Assembly (NCBI GenBank): GCA_033439795.1
Contig: JAUTDP010000008.1
Span: forward strand, 186,001 to 250,000
DNA: 64,000 nt
Direction of reading: 5' to 3'
From: Sordaria brevicollis
Lineage: Eukaryota; Ascomycota; Sordariomycetes; Sordariales; Sordariaceae
Shown here: positions 22,915 through 36,232 of the stretch, piece after piece
Position numbering within the stretch: position 1 is the first letter of the stretch
How the letters are laid out: each line of letters opens with the position of its first letter
Notes under the pieces: generated by a model
The model's input: only the letters and a program-made list of their open reading frames with translations
Told to the model about the DNA's origin: nothing
Database searches by the model: none
Made by a program: the position numbers and the translations under genes

Positions 22915-25900
22915 AATAAAAAATCCCTTAAGTCTATTATTATTTATAATAATCGAGAAAGTACTAAAAGTATTGAAAAAGTATAAAAATAAAGTAAATT
23001 TATTATTATTTATAATAATAATACTAATATATATAATCCCCCTCTTATTTAAAGTTCCTCATCCTCTTTAATAAATTTATATTCGCTCGCAATTACGTTA
23101 ATTTATATACGGTCGGGGTTATTATCTTTATTATTGTTATATTTTTTAATAAAATTATTGCGTAATAAATCGTTATTAGCGTTATAATTAGGGGGGTTAT
23201 GATAATCCGCGTTATAAAGGTTTTATTATAGGGAATTTTGAGTAAAGGTATTTATAAAAAGACGGCGGTTAATATCGTACTTAATAAAAGGAGGGGAAAT
23301 TATTTACCTATAATTTATATAAATAATGTAAACGATTTAGGGTCGATAGTCTATAACTCTTATTACTATATTTATATAATTTTTAATACTTATATTAATA
23401 TTTACGTTAATATAAATTCTAAAACCGTCCGTATTAATATTAATATTACCTATATTAATAATAACGACTATTAAATATAATCCTTCTTAAAATGTAAAAA
23501 CTCTTTAATCGACCGCTTAATTACGTTATAAATACCCTTATTAATATTATACGTAATATATTAATTTAAGGGTAGAGTATACGTTTAATAGAGGGTAAAC
23601 CAACTTACTATAAAGGATTTTTAAATTTCGAATAGGGAATTGCGCAACCCATTATTTTTACGAAACTATAGTACGTATTTAAATATTAATTATTTAAAAA
23701 ATTCGGTAATAAAGGTATTAATTAATTAATTTAGCGGTAAGGAGGGGGGAGGAGAAGAAGGTTAGTAATCGCCCCCAATATAAAAGCCGCTAGCGCGGGA
23801 ATTAAAACCCCCCTTCTATAAAATATTAATATTATTTTAAGTAGGGAAAAATAATAAAGAAAGTTCGTCGGTTAAAGTAAACGTTATAATCCTTATATTT
23901 ATATCCTTAAAATTAATAAAAGGAAATATAATAAGTTATTATATTAATATACCGCTAACGCTAATAATATTATACGCATTACCGTTTATTTATTAATAAT
24001 TATTTTAAAACGTAAAATTAAATACTTAAAGGGGCTAATAATTATATTTATTTACTATATATAGGGGATAAAATTATTAAAAACTATTTTAATTAAATAT
24101 AATAATACTGATTTAAATTTAATAATTATTATTATAGCGATCGTAAAATTTGAATTATACAGATATTATCTTAACGAGTAATAATATTAACGTAACTTTT
24201 TATATTATAATAATAGCGGCCTATTCTTTAATTTATTTATTAATAAAAAGGTAATAATATTTTTAATTAGGGAATATATAATAAAAGTAATATAAATTCC
24301 CGTTATAATAATTTTTATACTACCGCTTATCTATATATTTATATAATTTAATTAATTCGTCGTATATTAACCTCTCCCCTATTTTACTTTCCATTTTTAT
24401 TTCGCATTTAGCATCCCTCTTTTTATAATAATCTTCCAATATTAAATTAATAATCGATTTAAACTTCTTCGTCTCCAATCCTTTATCTATTATTTTATTA
24501 CGTATAAATACGGGCGTCGCAACGTCGGTATTATTAAATATATTTACGTAATGAAGGGAACTATTAAGTCGAAATTAAGCACGCGCAATACAATTATTAA
24601 AGTTCGAAATTCGAAGGGTAAGCGTACCGCGGGTAAATAAAGTACGCGGCTCTTTTAATTCTTCTTTTAAATCTTTAAGAAAATTATTAAGAATATGCAA
24701 TTAAATTGTAATTATTACGTAATAAATATCGGCTAATTATAATAATAAATTACGTATTACCTTCGAAATATTATAATACCCGAATAAAGAATCCTTTTTA
24801 TTAATATAATAGCGGTTAAAAAGGATACGAATTTAAAATAACGCGGTCCGCTTATTATCTTATACGTTAATAATTTAATTAGAATATTATATTTTAAATT
24901 TGCATTCTATCCCTATAATATTAAATTTATTAATAATAACGTTTTTAAATAAATATTAATATTATTAGATTTTATATTTAAGGTTAGAATTAAAGTAATT
25001 ATAATTAACCTAATCGATAATATTATCGAACTCTTTTTCAATAATAATCCGCTCGATTATAAAATTAGTAAATAATTTACCGAATTTAACTTTAAACCTA
25101 TTAAAATAATAATTTTATAATTATATTCTAAAGTATATAATATAAATAATTATAAAATTAAAAATCGGCAGCGGACTTTAAACCTTCTTCGAAATATAGG
25201 ATTTTATAATAAAAGTTTATTAGGCGGTAACTTTTTTAATAGTAAATTCTTTAATTTATTCTTCTATACGCTATTTATCGGTTAATATACGTTATTTTTT
25301 AACCATTTATTTATCTCTTTATTATATTATAAAAGATTTATTATTACTATTTTTAATTAGGCTTAATAAAGCGTTAATACCTTCGATATTAAATAGGATA
25401 GTAAATTATTAAACTGTAAATTAATTAATCGATTTGCTTTTTTAATACAATTTCAATAGAATTCGAAATATAATAAATCGTCGAAATAATTATATAATAA
25501 TAATAATTAATTATTATTATTAAATAGGGGGGGTTTGGGGGGGAATTCGAGGGGGATTAATTATAATTATTAATAATTAATAAGGGAAGAGGTAATAGGA
25601 ATTTTAAACGTAATTTTTAAACTAATAAAAATAAGTAGTAAAATAGAAATTTAAATAATAATCGGATTATTATTTTTTAAAATAATATAAAGAAAGTTTA
25701 ATCGTAATCGGTTTAATAATTATTCAGATTAAATTTAAGACCGCTACGATTATTAAAATTAGGTCTAGGAGTATTATAATTATATAAGAGCCCTTTCTTT
25801 ATTATCGCCGCCGTTATTTAAATTAATATTAACCTTTCCTATACGGGCGTTAAATTATAATATCCGTTTCGAACGTCGACGGTCGCTATTATTATCGAAG

Positions 25901-26265
25901 TAGGAACGCTTAAGAGGTATAACGGGAGTTAGAGCGGCGGTACCGGGTATAAATCGTATTCGATATAGATTAGGAGGTATTTAATTGTTTTTACCTTTTA
26001 ATATAAGCTTTGTTCGATGCGGGGGATTTATACGGTTATAGAATAGTAATTAGAATATAAATACCCTTAAGTTTGGTAATGATATAATAGTTTGAAGTTT
26101 TTTTAGTCGTCAAATTACGAAGTTTTTACGTTGTGTATATATTACGTGGCGGTTAGACTAGAGTAGGGACTGACATGGTGTTTACAAGGCACAGTTGCGT
26201 TGCTATTGTATTACTATTACTATTGCTACATCAACCGGATATTTTACCGCTTGGATATAAAGTAT
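22915..26265. repeat. RIP-altered DNA, origin not identified
   Basis: Extremely AT-rich, with former coding potential suggested by long frames on the minus strand (for example about 23230-22980 and 24400-23740) broken by TAA and TAG. I could not assign a transposon family. The only ATG frame, 23238-23474, has random composition. From about 26060 CA and TG reappear, a patch of milder alteration. Confidence 0.6.
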
Positions 26266-26268
26266 TAA

Positions 26269-26304
26269 GGGTATAATCGGTAATGGAAAGTTATATCGAC
26301 TTTC
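26269..26304 (+). repeat. Left terminal inverted repeat of the Harbinger element
   Basis: It begins GGGTATAATCGGTAATGG and pairs with the reverse complement of 29874-29909 with three mismatches, two of them G/A differences of RIP type. TAA lies just outside. Confidence 0.88.
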
Positions 26305-28779
26305 TAGTGATTTCTATACTTTTTAGAGGGTGGACTAGCGGGTCTTACAAATAGACTAGCAATTGTACCGTATAAATAATCTACTCTATAGATTTGAATA
26401 AATTCGGTTAACCACTATTTTTCCGCTTCACTACCTTAAAATAGGATACGTACCTCGGTATATCCTTTTAATTTTCGTTATTTTATTATTAAAAACCGTA
26501 TTTTACCAGCTAAAATACCTAAATTAATAATATAAATAACGAAAATACGTACGAAGAGACAATTAATCTATCCGCGTTATTAGCACCTAAACGGCGTATA
26601 ACAATAGCCGAATATTTAAATTACTAAAGCGACCCTCTACCTTATATTAGCGATCCCCTTATAGAATTTAATTAATATAATAATATTAACGTTAATTAAT
26701 ATAAATTTAATTAATATTAATAATTATAATACGACGTTAATTAATATTAATAATTTTAATACTAATAATCGTAGTACGACGCTAATTAATATTAATACTC
26801 TTAACCGAATTAATATAAATATAACGTTAATATTTAAAAAATTAACGTATTAGAAAATTAATTTATAACTATACTTCTTACCGCTTTTATACTTATTAAT
26901 ATAATTATTAATCCCCCTATAAATATTATTAAATTTCGCGAACCTTATCCTTTTAAATCTATTAATAATAATAAATTTAATATAAATTAAATCGTTAATA
27001 ATAAAGCGCTGCTATCCTACTAATTTAGCCCTATTAATTAATTAATTCGAATAACGACCCCTAAAGTAATAATTCTTAAGAAGCGGCTTAATTAAATAAT
27101 TACTTAACCGCGTAAAAGGCGTTAATCCCAATAATTTTAATTTTAATAATTAAAACCTACCCGTATTAATTATATACGTATTATAACCGATTAAATGATA
27201 AAGTAATTTTAAGATAAAAAGCGTAAAGGTAATTTTTCTTCTAAAAATAGCCGTAATTATAATGAAGTATAATTTAACGTATTATTTCTTTATTATAACG
27301 AATAATTAGAATTTAGTAATTTCTAAACTATTAAAACTATTAAAAATAAATATAATAGTAAATATAGTAAATACTATATTTAGAAAGTAATCTTCGAAAC
27401 CTCGGGTATAATATATAATTAATCGATTAATTTACTATAAATTTTTAAGGATATATAGAATAAATTCCTATTACGTAGGAATACGGAGATTAAAAATTAT
27501 AATTAATTATGATTTACCCCGTTAAACGAAAGGGAAGTATATAAAGATATATATTAGAAGGAGAAGGCTTCTAATTATAATATTTTTAAAATAAGGGAGA
27601 TTAGCGGAGATAAAGATCTTATTTCTCGGAATTAAATTAATAATAATTTTAATAAGGTCGATAATATTTTACGTAAATAAGAGGATAATAAAAGATTTAT
27701 TCGCGAAATTATTATTTAGAAATATAATTGAAAAAATAATTTTAATTATACCCCGCTTAGGAATTATAAAGAAATAATATCGGTAAGGTCGAAGAAGATA
27801 CCCCGTAATACTAATATTTTGAATTATGTAATAAAATTGGGCGAATCGATAGTAAATACGGCGGTATTATTTTCGAATTTACTAAGAATTATAGACCTTT
27901 AAAAGGCGGTTAGGGATATTAATAAGAAGTTTACGGATAAAATTATAGCGGAGGAAATAATAACCGTAATAAATTATTTAGAGAGAAGGTTAATAAGGGC
28001 GGTTAAATATAATAATTATAATAACGAAATAAAGTAATTATATATATAAAAGTAGAAAGATAAAGAGGATTAAAGGCGGGGAGGTATATATATATATATT
28101 AAAAATATTAGATTATTTAATTAAATAAATAGATTTTACGTAATTCTAAAAAGAATATATTAAATTATTCGATTTTTATATAAATATATAAAAAAAAAAT
28201 AGATAATCGAATTTTTTAAATTATAATATAAATTTTTATTATTTACTCTAAATTTCTACTTTCCTCCCCCCCTACTATCAACCTTATTTATTTATCCTCT
28301 TTATTACCCTCCCTATTAATAATTTTGCCGTTATTACCCTCTTTATTATTATTATTATTATTATTAACCTTGCTATCGTTATTATTAATAATATTATTAT
28401 AAAGTTATTATTATTAATTATTTTAATTTAAATATATAATAATATAGCGTATACTATAAGAATTATTTTAATTAATAATCCGATTAACGCACTCGGGGGT
28501 AAATTTAAAGGTCGCTTCCTCCCCTTCCCTTACGCGGTCACGTTTTAAAAATAATAAAAAATTATAAATATTAATTATAATATATATAATATCCTTTTAA
28601 TATTTTATATTATATTCGAATTTTATATCCTTTATAATCTTCCACATCTTTTAATATAATTAAAAATACGTTTAACGATAGATTTTAAGTAGGTATAGCG
28701 TAAATTATTTAATTCCTTCCTAATTTTTAATTTCTTCCTTCCTATCTTCTAATTTTATAAATAATATTTAATATTTAAA

Positions 28780-29260
28780 AAAGGTAATATTAAATTACGG
28801 CGTATAATAAACCTAATATTAACGAAGTAATACCGACCTTATAATATTCGAAATAATTTAATAAAAATTTATACCGCTAACGAAGAATTATTAATCGAAC
28901 CTTTTATATCGGCCAATATATAATTAAAAAATCTATCGAACCGAACCGCTACGAATATATTTTAGGAAATACGTTTATATTTATTACGCTAACGGATTTA
29001 ATAATTAAATTTAATAAAAATATTAATATAAATCCCGTCGATAGCGCTAATATAACCGTTAAAGGTATTATACTATAGGTTTAATTCGATATAAAGATCG
29101 ATTTAATTATCCTTTAATAGGCGAATAAAGGCTTTATATAAAATAATAAAACGTTAAAGTATATTATTTATAATTTTATAAACCGAATTCTAATTAATTT
29201 TAAAACGGTATAAAGCAACTTATTAAGAAGCTCCTTATATTAATATATATAATACGACTA
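28780..29260 (-). pseudogene. Decayed PIF/Harbinger transposase (DDE superfamily)
   Basis: Read on the minus strand, a frame around 29060 gives YISAIDGIYINIF, the mutated first-Asp block of Harbinger transposases (normally C-IGAIDGTHI). It is followed by an RNKYKRIS block near 28990 and an LADIKGSINNSSL block near 28900, matching the N-(V/I)-L-A-A...GS-ND-S region that holds the second Asp. The N-terminal part and the last acidic residue were not located, and stops are frequent. The motif order and the flanking TIRs support each other. Confidence 0.8.
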
Positions 29261-29873
29261 TAATTTTTTAATAAATTAATTAATACTATATTAATTTTAG
29301 ATTAATATTTTCCTTTAATTAATTAATTAATTTATTAAATGCGGATTAATTTATTCGAAATTTATTTCAAAATTACTTCGTCGATTTATAATAGGTTTTA
29401 TCCGCCCGCGCTTTTATAACTACTAGCCCGCAATAAATTAATATAAAATTAATACGCTATATTAATATAATACGGATTATTATAATATTAATATATACGA
29501 AAGATATTTATTTATATCGATAGGATATCGCTATAATATTTAGTATTATTATTATATATAAATATTAGTATTATTATTATATATAGTACGTACGGTTTAT
29601 TAATTTAGTAATTTTTTTATATAAGAGTATTAAATAGGAGGATTTTTTAATTTCGAATTTCGACTGCCTAACCGCTAAGAAACGGTCGAATCTATATTTA
29701 ATATAATAAAATTGTAGCCTTTATATAGAACCGAAAAAGGCTTATCTATTGAGATATTTCTATGTGGGACCGTTTCGATTGTCCGAAGCCTTATGAAGAG
29801 TTAGACCTACCAAAGTACTGCCAAAACCAGCTTAGCGAGGTTGGAAAATTCGACTTGGCACGGAAAAACCTTG

Positions 29874-29909
29874 GACAGCCGACATAACTTTCCATTACCG
29901 ATTATACCC
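29874..29909 (-). repeat. Right terminal inverted repeat of the Harbinger element
   Basis: The reverse complement begins GGGTATAATCGGTAATGG. It is followed by TAA at 29910-29912, matching the left duplication. This end lies in DNA of normal composition, so it is hardly altered. Confidence 0.88.
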
Positions 29910-29912
29910 TAA

Positions 29913-31288
29913 GGTTGTGTAGTAAGTGCTACACTTCCTAATATCGACCACATCATATCCCAAGTTGTACGACACGTTCAGTGCTGGTGTTCACCTTCTA
30001 GAAAAAGACAATACCACACGTCTTAAGACACTTTCTAGGTCTAGGCTCGTGTGTCAATCAATCAATCAACAACAGGCACAAAAACGGGCGTCGCAACTAC
30101 CGACACCCATTATGCCCCAAACCCGTTCAATCAGTCCAATCTGTCCAATCCAGGCCGAAGTCAACCATGGTTCACCACTGCGCCAGTACAAAACTCATTG
30201 AGAAGCTAATGAAATCTGCCCCCGAGATTTTAAGTCAAATGCAATCTTATCTCGCTGAGCTTGCACTGAGCTTGCACTTAACACTCTCCAGTAACGATTC
30301 GCTCCAGTAAAAATCCTAGTGGATTACAATGCGACGATCACTACCCTTGAGAGGTATAGTTGGGCGAGAGTTCTAATTTGTTCAGCGACCCCAGCAGCCC
30401 AGCTCATTCAACTAAGCCAAACCCACTTGTCCAGGGCACTCAAGCTTGCCAGTTGCCGCCCACGCCGGCTGTGATTGATGGTTGATGATTCTCGCGGAGA
30501 TGATGGGTAGTTAGTTTGGCCAAGGGGAACTCGGCCAGTGGGAGTGAAGAACTTATACATCGCCGATAGATTGTGGGGATGGTGTTGATGAGTGAGAGAA
30601 AAAGAGTCTGGAGAATCCATGACTTTTATTCTAGGTGGTGGGGCTTGGCATTCATTTAGCGAGGCACAGGCTATAAAGGGCAAGAGGGTAGAGTGACGAA
30701 AGGAAAAAAGTTTTTTGCTATCACTGTTACAGTTCTGAGTCTGACTGTCACAGAAGTGGAGGAAGCGGAGGCAGCGGAGGAGGAGAAGTTGATCAATGGA
30801 TCAATGGATCAAGGTCGATCGAAGATCATCACGGCAGCGGGAACGCACGTTGAAGTTGGCACTGACGGTTGACACTCGCTCGACGGAAGGAGAATACAGA
30901 CCAAAATCTCACTCTTATGGAGAATAGTATGGACACTTTTTCGGCGAATTGATTCCGTGGTCCATTAGGTTCAGGTCTTAGAGCGGGCTGAATGGAAGCG
31001 CCCGGATGGAGCAAAGGACGGGCACTAAGTGTGACAGTGACTACGTTCCTGCCGATCGCCGCTGTCGCCGCTGGAGGCCGATGGAGTTAAAGAGTTTTTT
31101 CTCGTTTTGTAGGTGTGTCTGATGGATATCAAGGGGATTTTTGGCCACGAATCCACGAGGCGAAAGAATCCTACGAAAAATCCCACGAATCCTACCTCGT
31201 GTTCCTAGTGGAGCTCAAGTGAGGACTACCGCATCTGCTCATTCAACTGGGTTTTATCCCCCCCCACTTCTCCTAACCTTCTATAATA
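29913..31288. other. Island of ordinary DNA between two RIP blocks, no gene recognised
   Basis: Normal CA/TG content. Frames at 29926-30201 (+) and 30408-30683 (-) lack any recognisable domain. GGA/GCG-rich short repeats lie near 30755-30790 and a GATCAATG repeat near 30790-30815. It may be single-copy DNA isolated between two transposon insertions. Confidence 0.55.
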
Positions 31289-31290
31289 TA

Positions 31291-34200
31291 GCTAAAGCGG
31301 GAGGCCCACTTAAACCCACTTTTATAGGTCCGTACCACCCCTATAATAGCCGCTAGGGTGCCCTGCCAGCCCCGCTAGTTAATACTAGCCGTCTATACGA
31401 GCCGTTCTCCCCGTACTATTTATTTTCTAAAATTTCGCCCAATTACCCCACTCCCCTCTTCCTTCCTCTTATAACTAACCTTCCTCAATTCTAATTCGAA
31501 CGCTAAAATTACCAAAATTACTAAAATTATTAAATTAATTATATAAGGCTATAATATTAAAATTATCGATCGCGATAATTAGAAGAAGTAAACGTTAAAT
31601 ATTCGAGTTTACCGCCGTTAAAATATTAAAAACGCAATTACGACCGACTATAAAGTAAATTTAATTTCTTATCTTTATTATTTTTAATATTACTACCCTA
31701 TATTATTATTCTATATTATATTATTAAATTAATTATAGTATTATATCGAATAATACCCTTCCCCTCCCTATTATAAATATAGGTTTCTAATATTTAATTA
31801 TTAAAAATCCCTCCTATTAATTTTTATTTATTATTATTTTTATCGATTTTATTATTTTTATTAAGAATAATTATATTATTAATAAATATATCGTTTTTAA
31901 TAAGTAATAGTAATTACGCGCCCTATAATTTCTATAATAATATTATTAAGCGATATAAAAAGGGAAAAAAGGTTACGGCTTTTAACGAAAAATTTAATAA
32001 TAGACCGTATTAAATATTCAAATTTATTAAAAGATTTTATTATACCTATATTTAATTAATTAAAATTAAAATTATCGATTATTTTTTATTTTATTTTATT
32101 TTTGCTCCGGTTTATAATATTATTTTAAAAAAACCCCGTAAACGAATAAATATCCTTAATACGTTTATTTAGGTCGATAGAGAAAAAATTAATACTATAT
32201 TTAATAATTAGGTCCGACCTATATATAATTACGTATCCGTTTGGTTTTTAATTCTAATTTCGATAATTTAACGTTAATAAATAAGGAAGGACCGAATTAT
32301 TTATAATTATAATTTCCTATTCCGACCTAAATACCCTAAATTAAAAGCTAAATTATTTACTACTTTCTTCGAAGAAAAGAAATTGGGGGAATTTATACGA
32401 ATTAATTAATTTAAATTAAAATTGAAATATATTTTTTATAAATTTACTAACCTTTTATATTCGGAATTTCGTTTTTCGACCGGTTAATTTAAGGGGTTTA
32501 TAAAGCGCTATAATATTTCCCTGCGCCGAATTATACGCTAATCTTCGAAATTATTAAAAAATTACCTTCGTTTAACGACTAATTTTTTTAAATTCGTACG
32601 CAAAAATACTACTATCCCTATAAAATTAAATATTAATTAATTAATATATAATCCCCTAATTTTATATAAAATAATTAAAAATTTTATTATTAATTTCGAC
32701 GAAACTTTTATACCCTACGAATTTTTTAATAGTACTATATATAATATCCGAAATAATAATATTATTATAAATAAAACCGATTATAATAATTAATTTAAAT
32801 AGTAAATTATTTTTATTCTATATATATTTATAAATAAAGTATAAAGATTAAAGTTTAAATTTATTTTTAAAGTTATATTTAATCCTAAGAAAAAAAGGAT
32901 TATATAATATATATTTTTATTACTATTATTTATCCCCCCCTTCCCTTTTTATTATTACCCTTTTATTTATCCTTTTCTTTTATCCTCTTTATTTTATACT
33001 TCTAAATTGTAAATTGCGTATAAAACCTAAATAGAAGATTAATACTGTATTACCTATTACACGCGGGTATATAAGTAACCCGAATCGAAATAAGCGGATT
33101 AACGTAATATTATATTAAAATAGAATTTTTACTTTTTTTTTTTTTTTCTTCTACCCTTTTATACCTTTAAACCGTAAATTGTATATAAAATTTAAATAAA
33201 GGACCAAACGCCGTATTACTTATTACCCGCAAATATATAAATAATTTGAATTATAATAAGTAAATTAATATTATATTAAATATAAATAAGATAATCGAAA
33301 AAACAAAAAATAATATAAATTAAAAAAAGTTAAGATTTATACCTTTTATTTTCTTATTGCTAAAAATTATTTTTTTATCGCTAAAACGAAAATTATTTTC
33401 CCCAAAACGAAAATTATTTTCCCTAAGCCGAAAATAATTTCTTTTAAATTAAACCTTTTTTTCGCTAAATTTCCTAATATTATTTTTTCACAAATAAAAT
33501 TAATATTTATAATCTAAATATTATAATCGAATATAATAAAACGTTATATGATAATAAAAAATTAGTAATTAAATAAATTTATAAAAAATTAAGTATAATT
33601 ATTAGTATTAATAATAATAAAGCGCTTTTAGGTATAAATACCGCTAATTTTTATAAAATTAAGGATATATTTAATACCCTTAATAAATGTAATATTAATA
33701 AAATTATAATTCCTAGTAATCTTACCCTATTATTATAATTTTTTAATAGTTATATTAATAATTCGATTAAAGCCCTCCTTTTCGAAGCTTACGAAGAATA
33801 CTTATTTCGAAGGCAATTTATCGATAGTGAATTCGATAAATAGATACCATCTAAAAAGAGGATTATATTTACCTACTTTATTATTCGCGCTATCGAACTT
33901 CTTTATATCAAAAACCCTAATTTAATAATTAAATCTTTCGTTAATTATAATCTTTTAATATACTCTAATGGTAATAAAGATTATAAAATATAAATTAAAG
34001 GTATTTATTAGTAGGATATCGACTTTTTTAGATTCTAAATAGCGGATATTAACGAAATTATTAAAAACCATATCGAACCTAATCCCCTTTATAGAGAAAT
34101 TACCTTTAATGAATTAGGTTTTAATTATAATATATAATCCGTCCTTATTTTAAAGGTATAGTATAAATAATAAAGCGTTATTAAATATAGTAAAATAATG

Positions 34201-35118
34201 AAGGTCGAATTAATTACCAAATTCTAAATATTTAATAAGGAGGCCGCTATTATAATAAAAGCCGGTATAAATAAGGAGGAGGTTATTAAACTCGAGGGAA
34301 ATAAAATAAAATCTATACCGTTTTTATTACTTTAATTATTATTATTAATAATAATCCTATTAAAATTTATCGTCGTTATAAAGAAAAAAGGGAATAGAAA
34401 GAAGACTTTTATTACCCTTATTTTTAACCCTCTTCTATATAACCCTCCTCTACGCAACCCTCTTCTATATAATTATCTTTTATATTACCCTCTTTTTTTC
34501 AACCTCTATCTATTTAACCTCCTTTTATTTAACCTCTTCCTTTACTATTAATAATAATTTTACTTTATTATTAATAATAATAATAATATTATTTACTTAT
34601 ATATAAGTAACGCCTTTTTACTATTCCCTTTTAATACTTTATTAATTACGCCGCTATTACTTTCGACTTTTCGATTAAATAAAATATTTAATTAAATAAT
34701 TATTATCTAATATATATTTTTTAACTTCATCCCTATACTTCTTTCGAACTTAACCGAAATACCAATTATTTTTTTCCAAAGAGAGCCTAATTATATAGGT
34801 AAAGCCGCGGGAGGAAGGTTTCCGGTAAATAATATTATATTCGTAATTAATAATAAATACCTTAGCCTTTTCGAAATTGTATATTATATCTATATAATAT
34901 AAAATTAGAAAAATCTAACCATATTATTTATATAAATTTTTATATACAAATAATATCGATAAATCTAATATAGATTCGAAGTGTAGTTTCTAAGGAATTC
35001 TTCAATAAAAATCGTAATATTTTGGCTAATATTAATAAAAGGAAGGAAAAAATTATAAAGAATAGAATAAAAAAAATTCGAATAGAGGGTGGCGGTGACT
35101 AGAAACCCCCTCTTTTGC
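31291..35118 (+). mobile_element. RIP-degraded pogo-like (Tc1/mariner superfamily) DNA transposon
   Basis: 3828 bp. The left end GCTAAAGCGGGAGG and the reverse complement of the right end, GCAAAAGAGGGGG, are imperfect inverted repeats, each flanked by TA (31289-31290 and 35119-35120), the target site of this superfamily. The ends coincide with the change in base composition. The interior holds a plus-strand transposase pseudogene of the pogo/CENP-B-like DDE_1 type. The short, imperfect inverted repeats make the exact ends less certain than the identity. Confidence 0.72.
32180..34340 (+). pseudogene. Decayed pogo-like (DDE_1) transposase
   Basis: A CENP-B-type helix-turn-helix region is readable at about 32480-32560 (FKGFIKRYNISLRRI). 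The first catalytic Asp block, NFDETFIPYEF, lies near 32690-32725, followed by TYN-like and KTD-like positions typical of pogo proteins. Farther on, IPSNLTLLLQFFNSYIN near 33705-33765 corresponds to the PGG-T-LLQPLDV-IN block after the later Asp, and an unusually well preserved C-terminal frame runs to about 34330. A low-complexity stretch at 32930-33480 between the halves may be an intron or insertion. Stops lie at former Gln or Trp codons, so no protein can be made. Confidence 0.8.
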
Positions 35119-35120
35119 TA

Positions 35121-36232
35121 AGGTAATATTAGTAGGGGAGGCTACTTTTTTCTATCCCTGTGCACTAGTCAGACCACCTTGTATGGCCACGTTGAAAAAA
35201 CACTACTGTATATAACCCGCCAGCTATACTATACTGTAAGAGGGAAGGATAAAACCCAGTTGAATAAGCAACTGCGGTAGGCTGGTGATGGAGGGCTGGG
35301 AGGTGATGACCTGCGCGAGTGGAAAGTCATGTGAGTTGAAGCTATCGCCAACCATCGCCAACCATCGCCAACCATCCTCAAGCGTTACCTGCCTGTAAGT
35401 ATTGCCAGGTTCAGGCACACACATGTCCTTGTGTCCGTATCACTGGCAGTCTCATCTCGGAAGTCAGCTGTAAGTCGGCGACCTCGGAATAAACATGCCT
35501 TCTGTTATCATCTTTTCATCTTTGACTGCCTAGGTAAGGTAATTATCTCCAGCCGAAGGAATACGCATACCGGGAAACAATTGGACATCAACCTGAGATA
35601 CCCAAGAAATCTAGACTACCCGTAACGCAGCCGGCCTTCACACTGAAGATTATATCTCCTATGCCCTGACTATCAACGGGATTTCGATAGGTCTCACTCC
35701 ATCACATCAGATTTCACGCTAAGGAATCACAGCTTATAAGGCATTGGCCAATGATATTGTCAGATTCAACCATCACGAAAGAATCAAGGATGACAAAAGG
35801 ATCACTAGCTTCGGGGTCCTACGGGGCACAACGGGGGTTAGAATGGGGGTAAAACGGTGATAGATCACTCCACCCCACGGGCCACGGGTGACTGCGGACG
35901 ACGCGGGCTCGCATCGTCCCGGGGGAGCTCCCGCCTCCGTGTGGTCCGCTCCGCTCCGATGCCCCCATCTGCTCCCGCGCTAAGGAGGACCCCTATTTCT
36001 TTTGTCTCAGTTTGTGGTGTTGATATCCGTGAGATAAGCACTAGTTCTTCTGACTATCCAGCGAAGTCGCGAATAGTCCAACTGTAACTATCCAACCCTC
36101 TGACTATCTGAGCTTCGTACAATCCAAACACTTCCAAGTCCAACAGCCACACACACACACACCACCAACCAACCTCACTCCCTCCCTTCCTTCCTTCCAT
36201 CCCAACCACAACCCACCTTATCACCATCACCC
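35121..36232. other. Intergenic DNA downstream of the EEP-lectin gene
   Basis: Ordinary composition. Three direct copies of the 10-bp unit GCCAACCATC lie near 35346-35375, and a CA dinucleotide tract lies near 36137-36160. The frame at 35857-36087 shows no domain. It contains the 3' flank of the minus-strand gene ending at 36233. Confidence 0.6.

Larger units (their letters stand above)
13580..29740. repeat. RIP-altered, AT-rich heterochromatin-like block with nested transposons
   Basis: About 16 kb with extreme CA/TG depletion, many TA and CG dinucleotides and almost no ATG. It contains a solo LTR, a full Ty3/Gypsy element, a Tc1/mariner remnant and a PIF/Harbinger element, listed separately. 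A less altered patch lies near 26060-26460. Edges with ordinary DNA are abrupt, at about 13580-13620 and 29740-29760. Confidence 0.9.
26269..29909 (-). mobile_element. RIP-degraded PIF/Harbinger DNA transposon
   Basis: 3641 bp bounded by 36-nt terminal inverted repeats that match at 33 of 36 positions and begin GGGTATAATCGG. They are flanked by the 3-bp duplication TAA (26266-26268 and 29910-29912). A GGG start and a TAA/TTA target duplication are diagnostic of PIF/Harbinger. The minus strand holds a matching decayed transposase. Members of this group also carry a Myb-like second gene; plus-strand frames at about 27150-28060 could be its remains, but I could not confirm this. Confidence 0.88.

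Noticed and set aside
23238..23474. 78-codon frame inside RIP-altered DNA
   Set aside because: Ile/Asn/Tyr-rich translation dictated by AT-rich DNA; no similarity to any protein I recognise.
35346..35375. Possible CRISPR-like or regulatory array (three 10-bp repeats)
   Set aside because: Direct tandem units with no spacers in a eukaryotic genome; an ordinary short tandem repeat.
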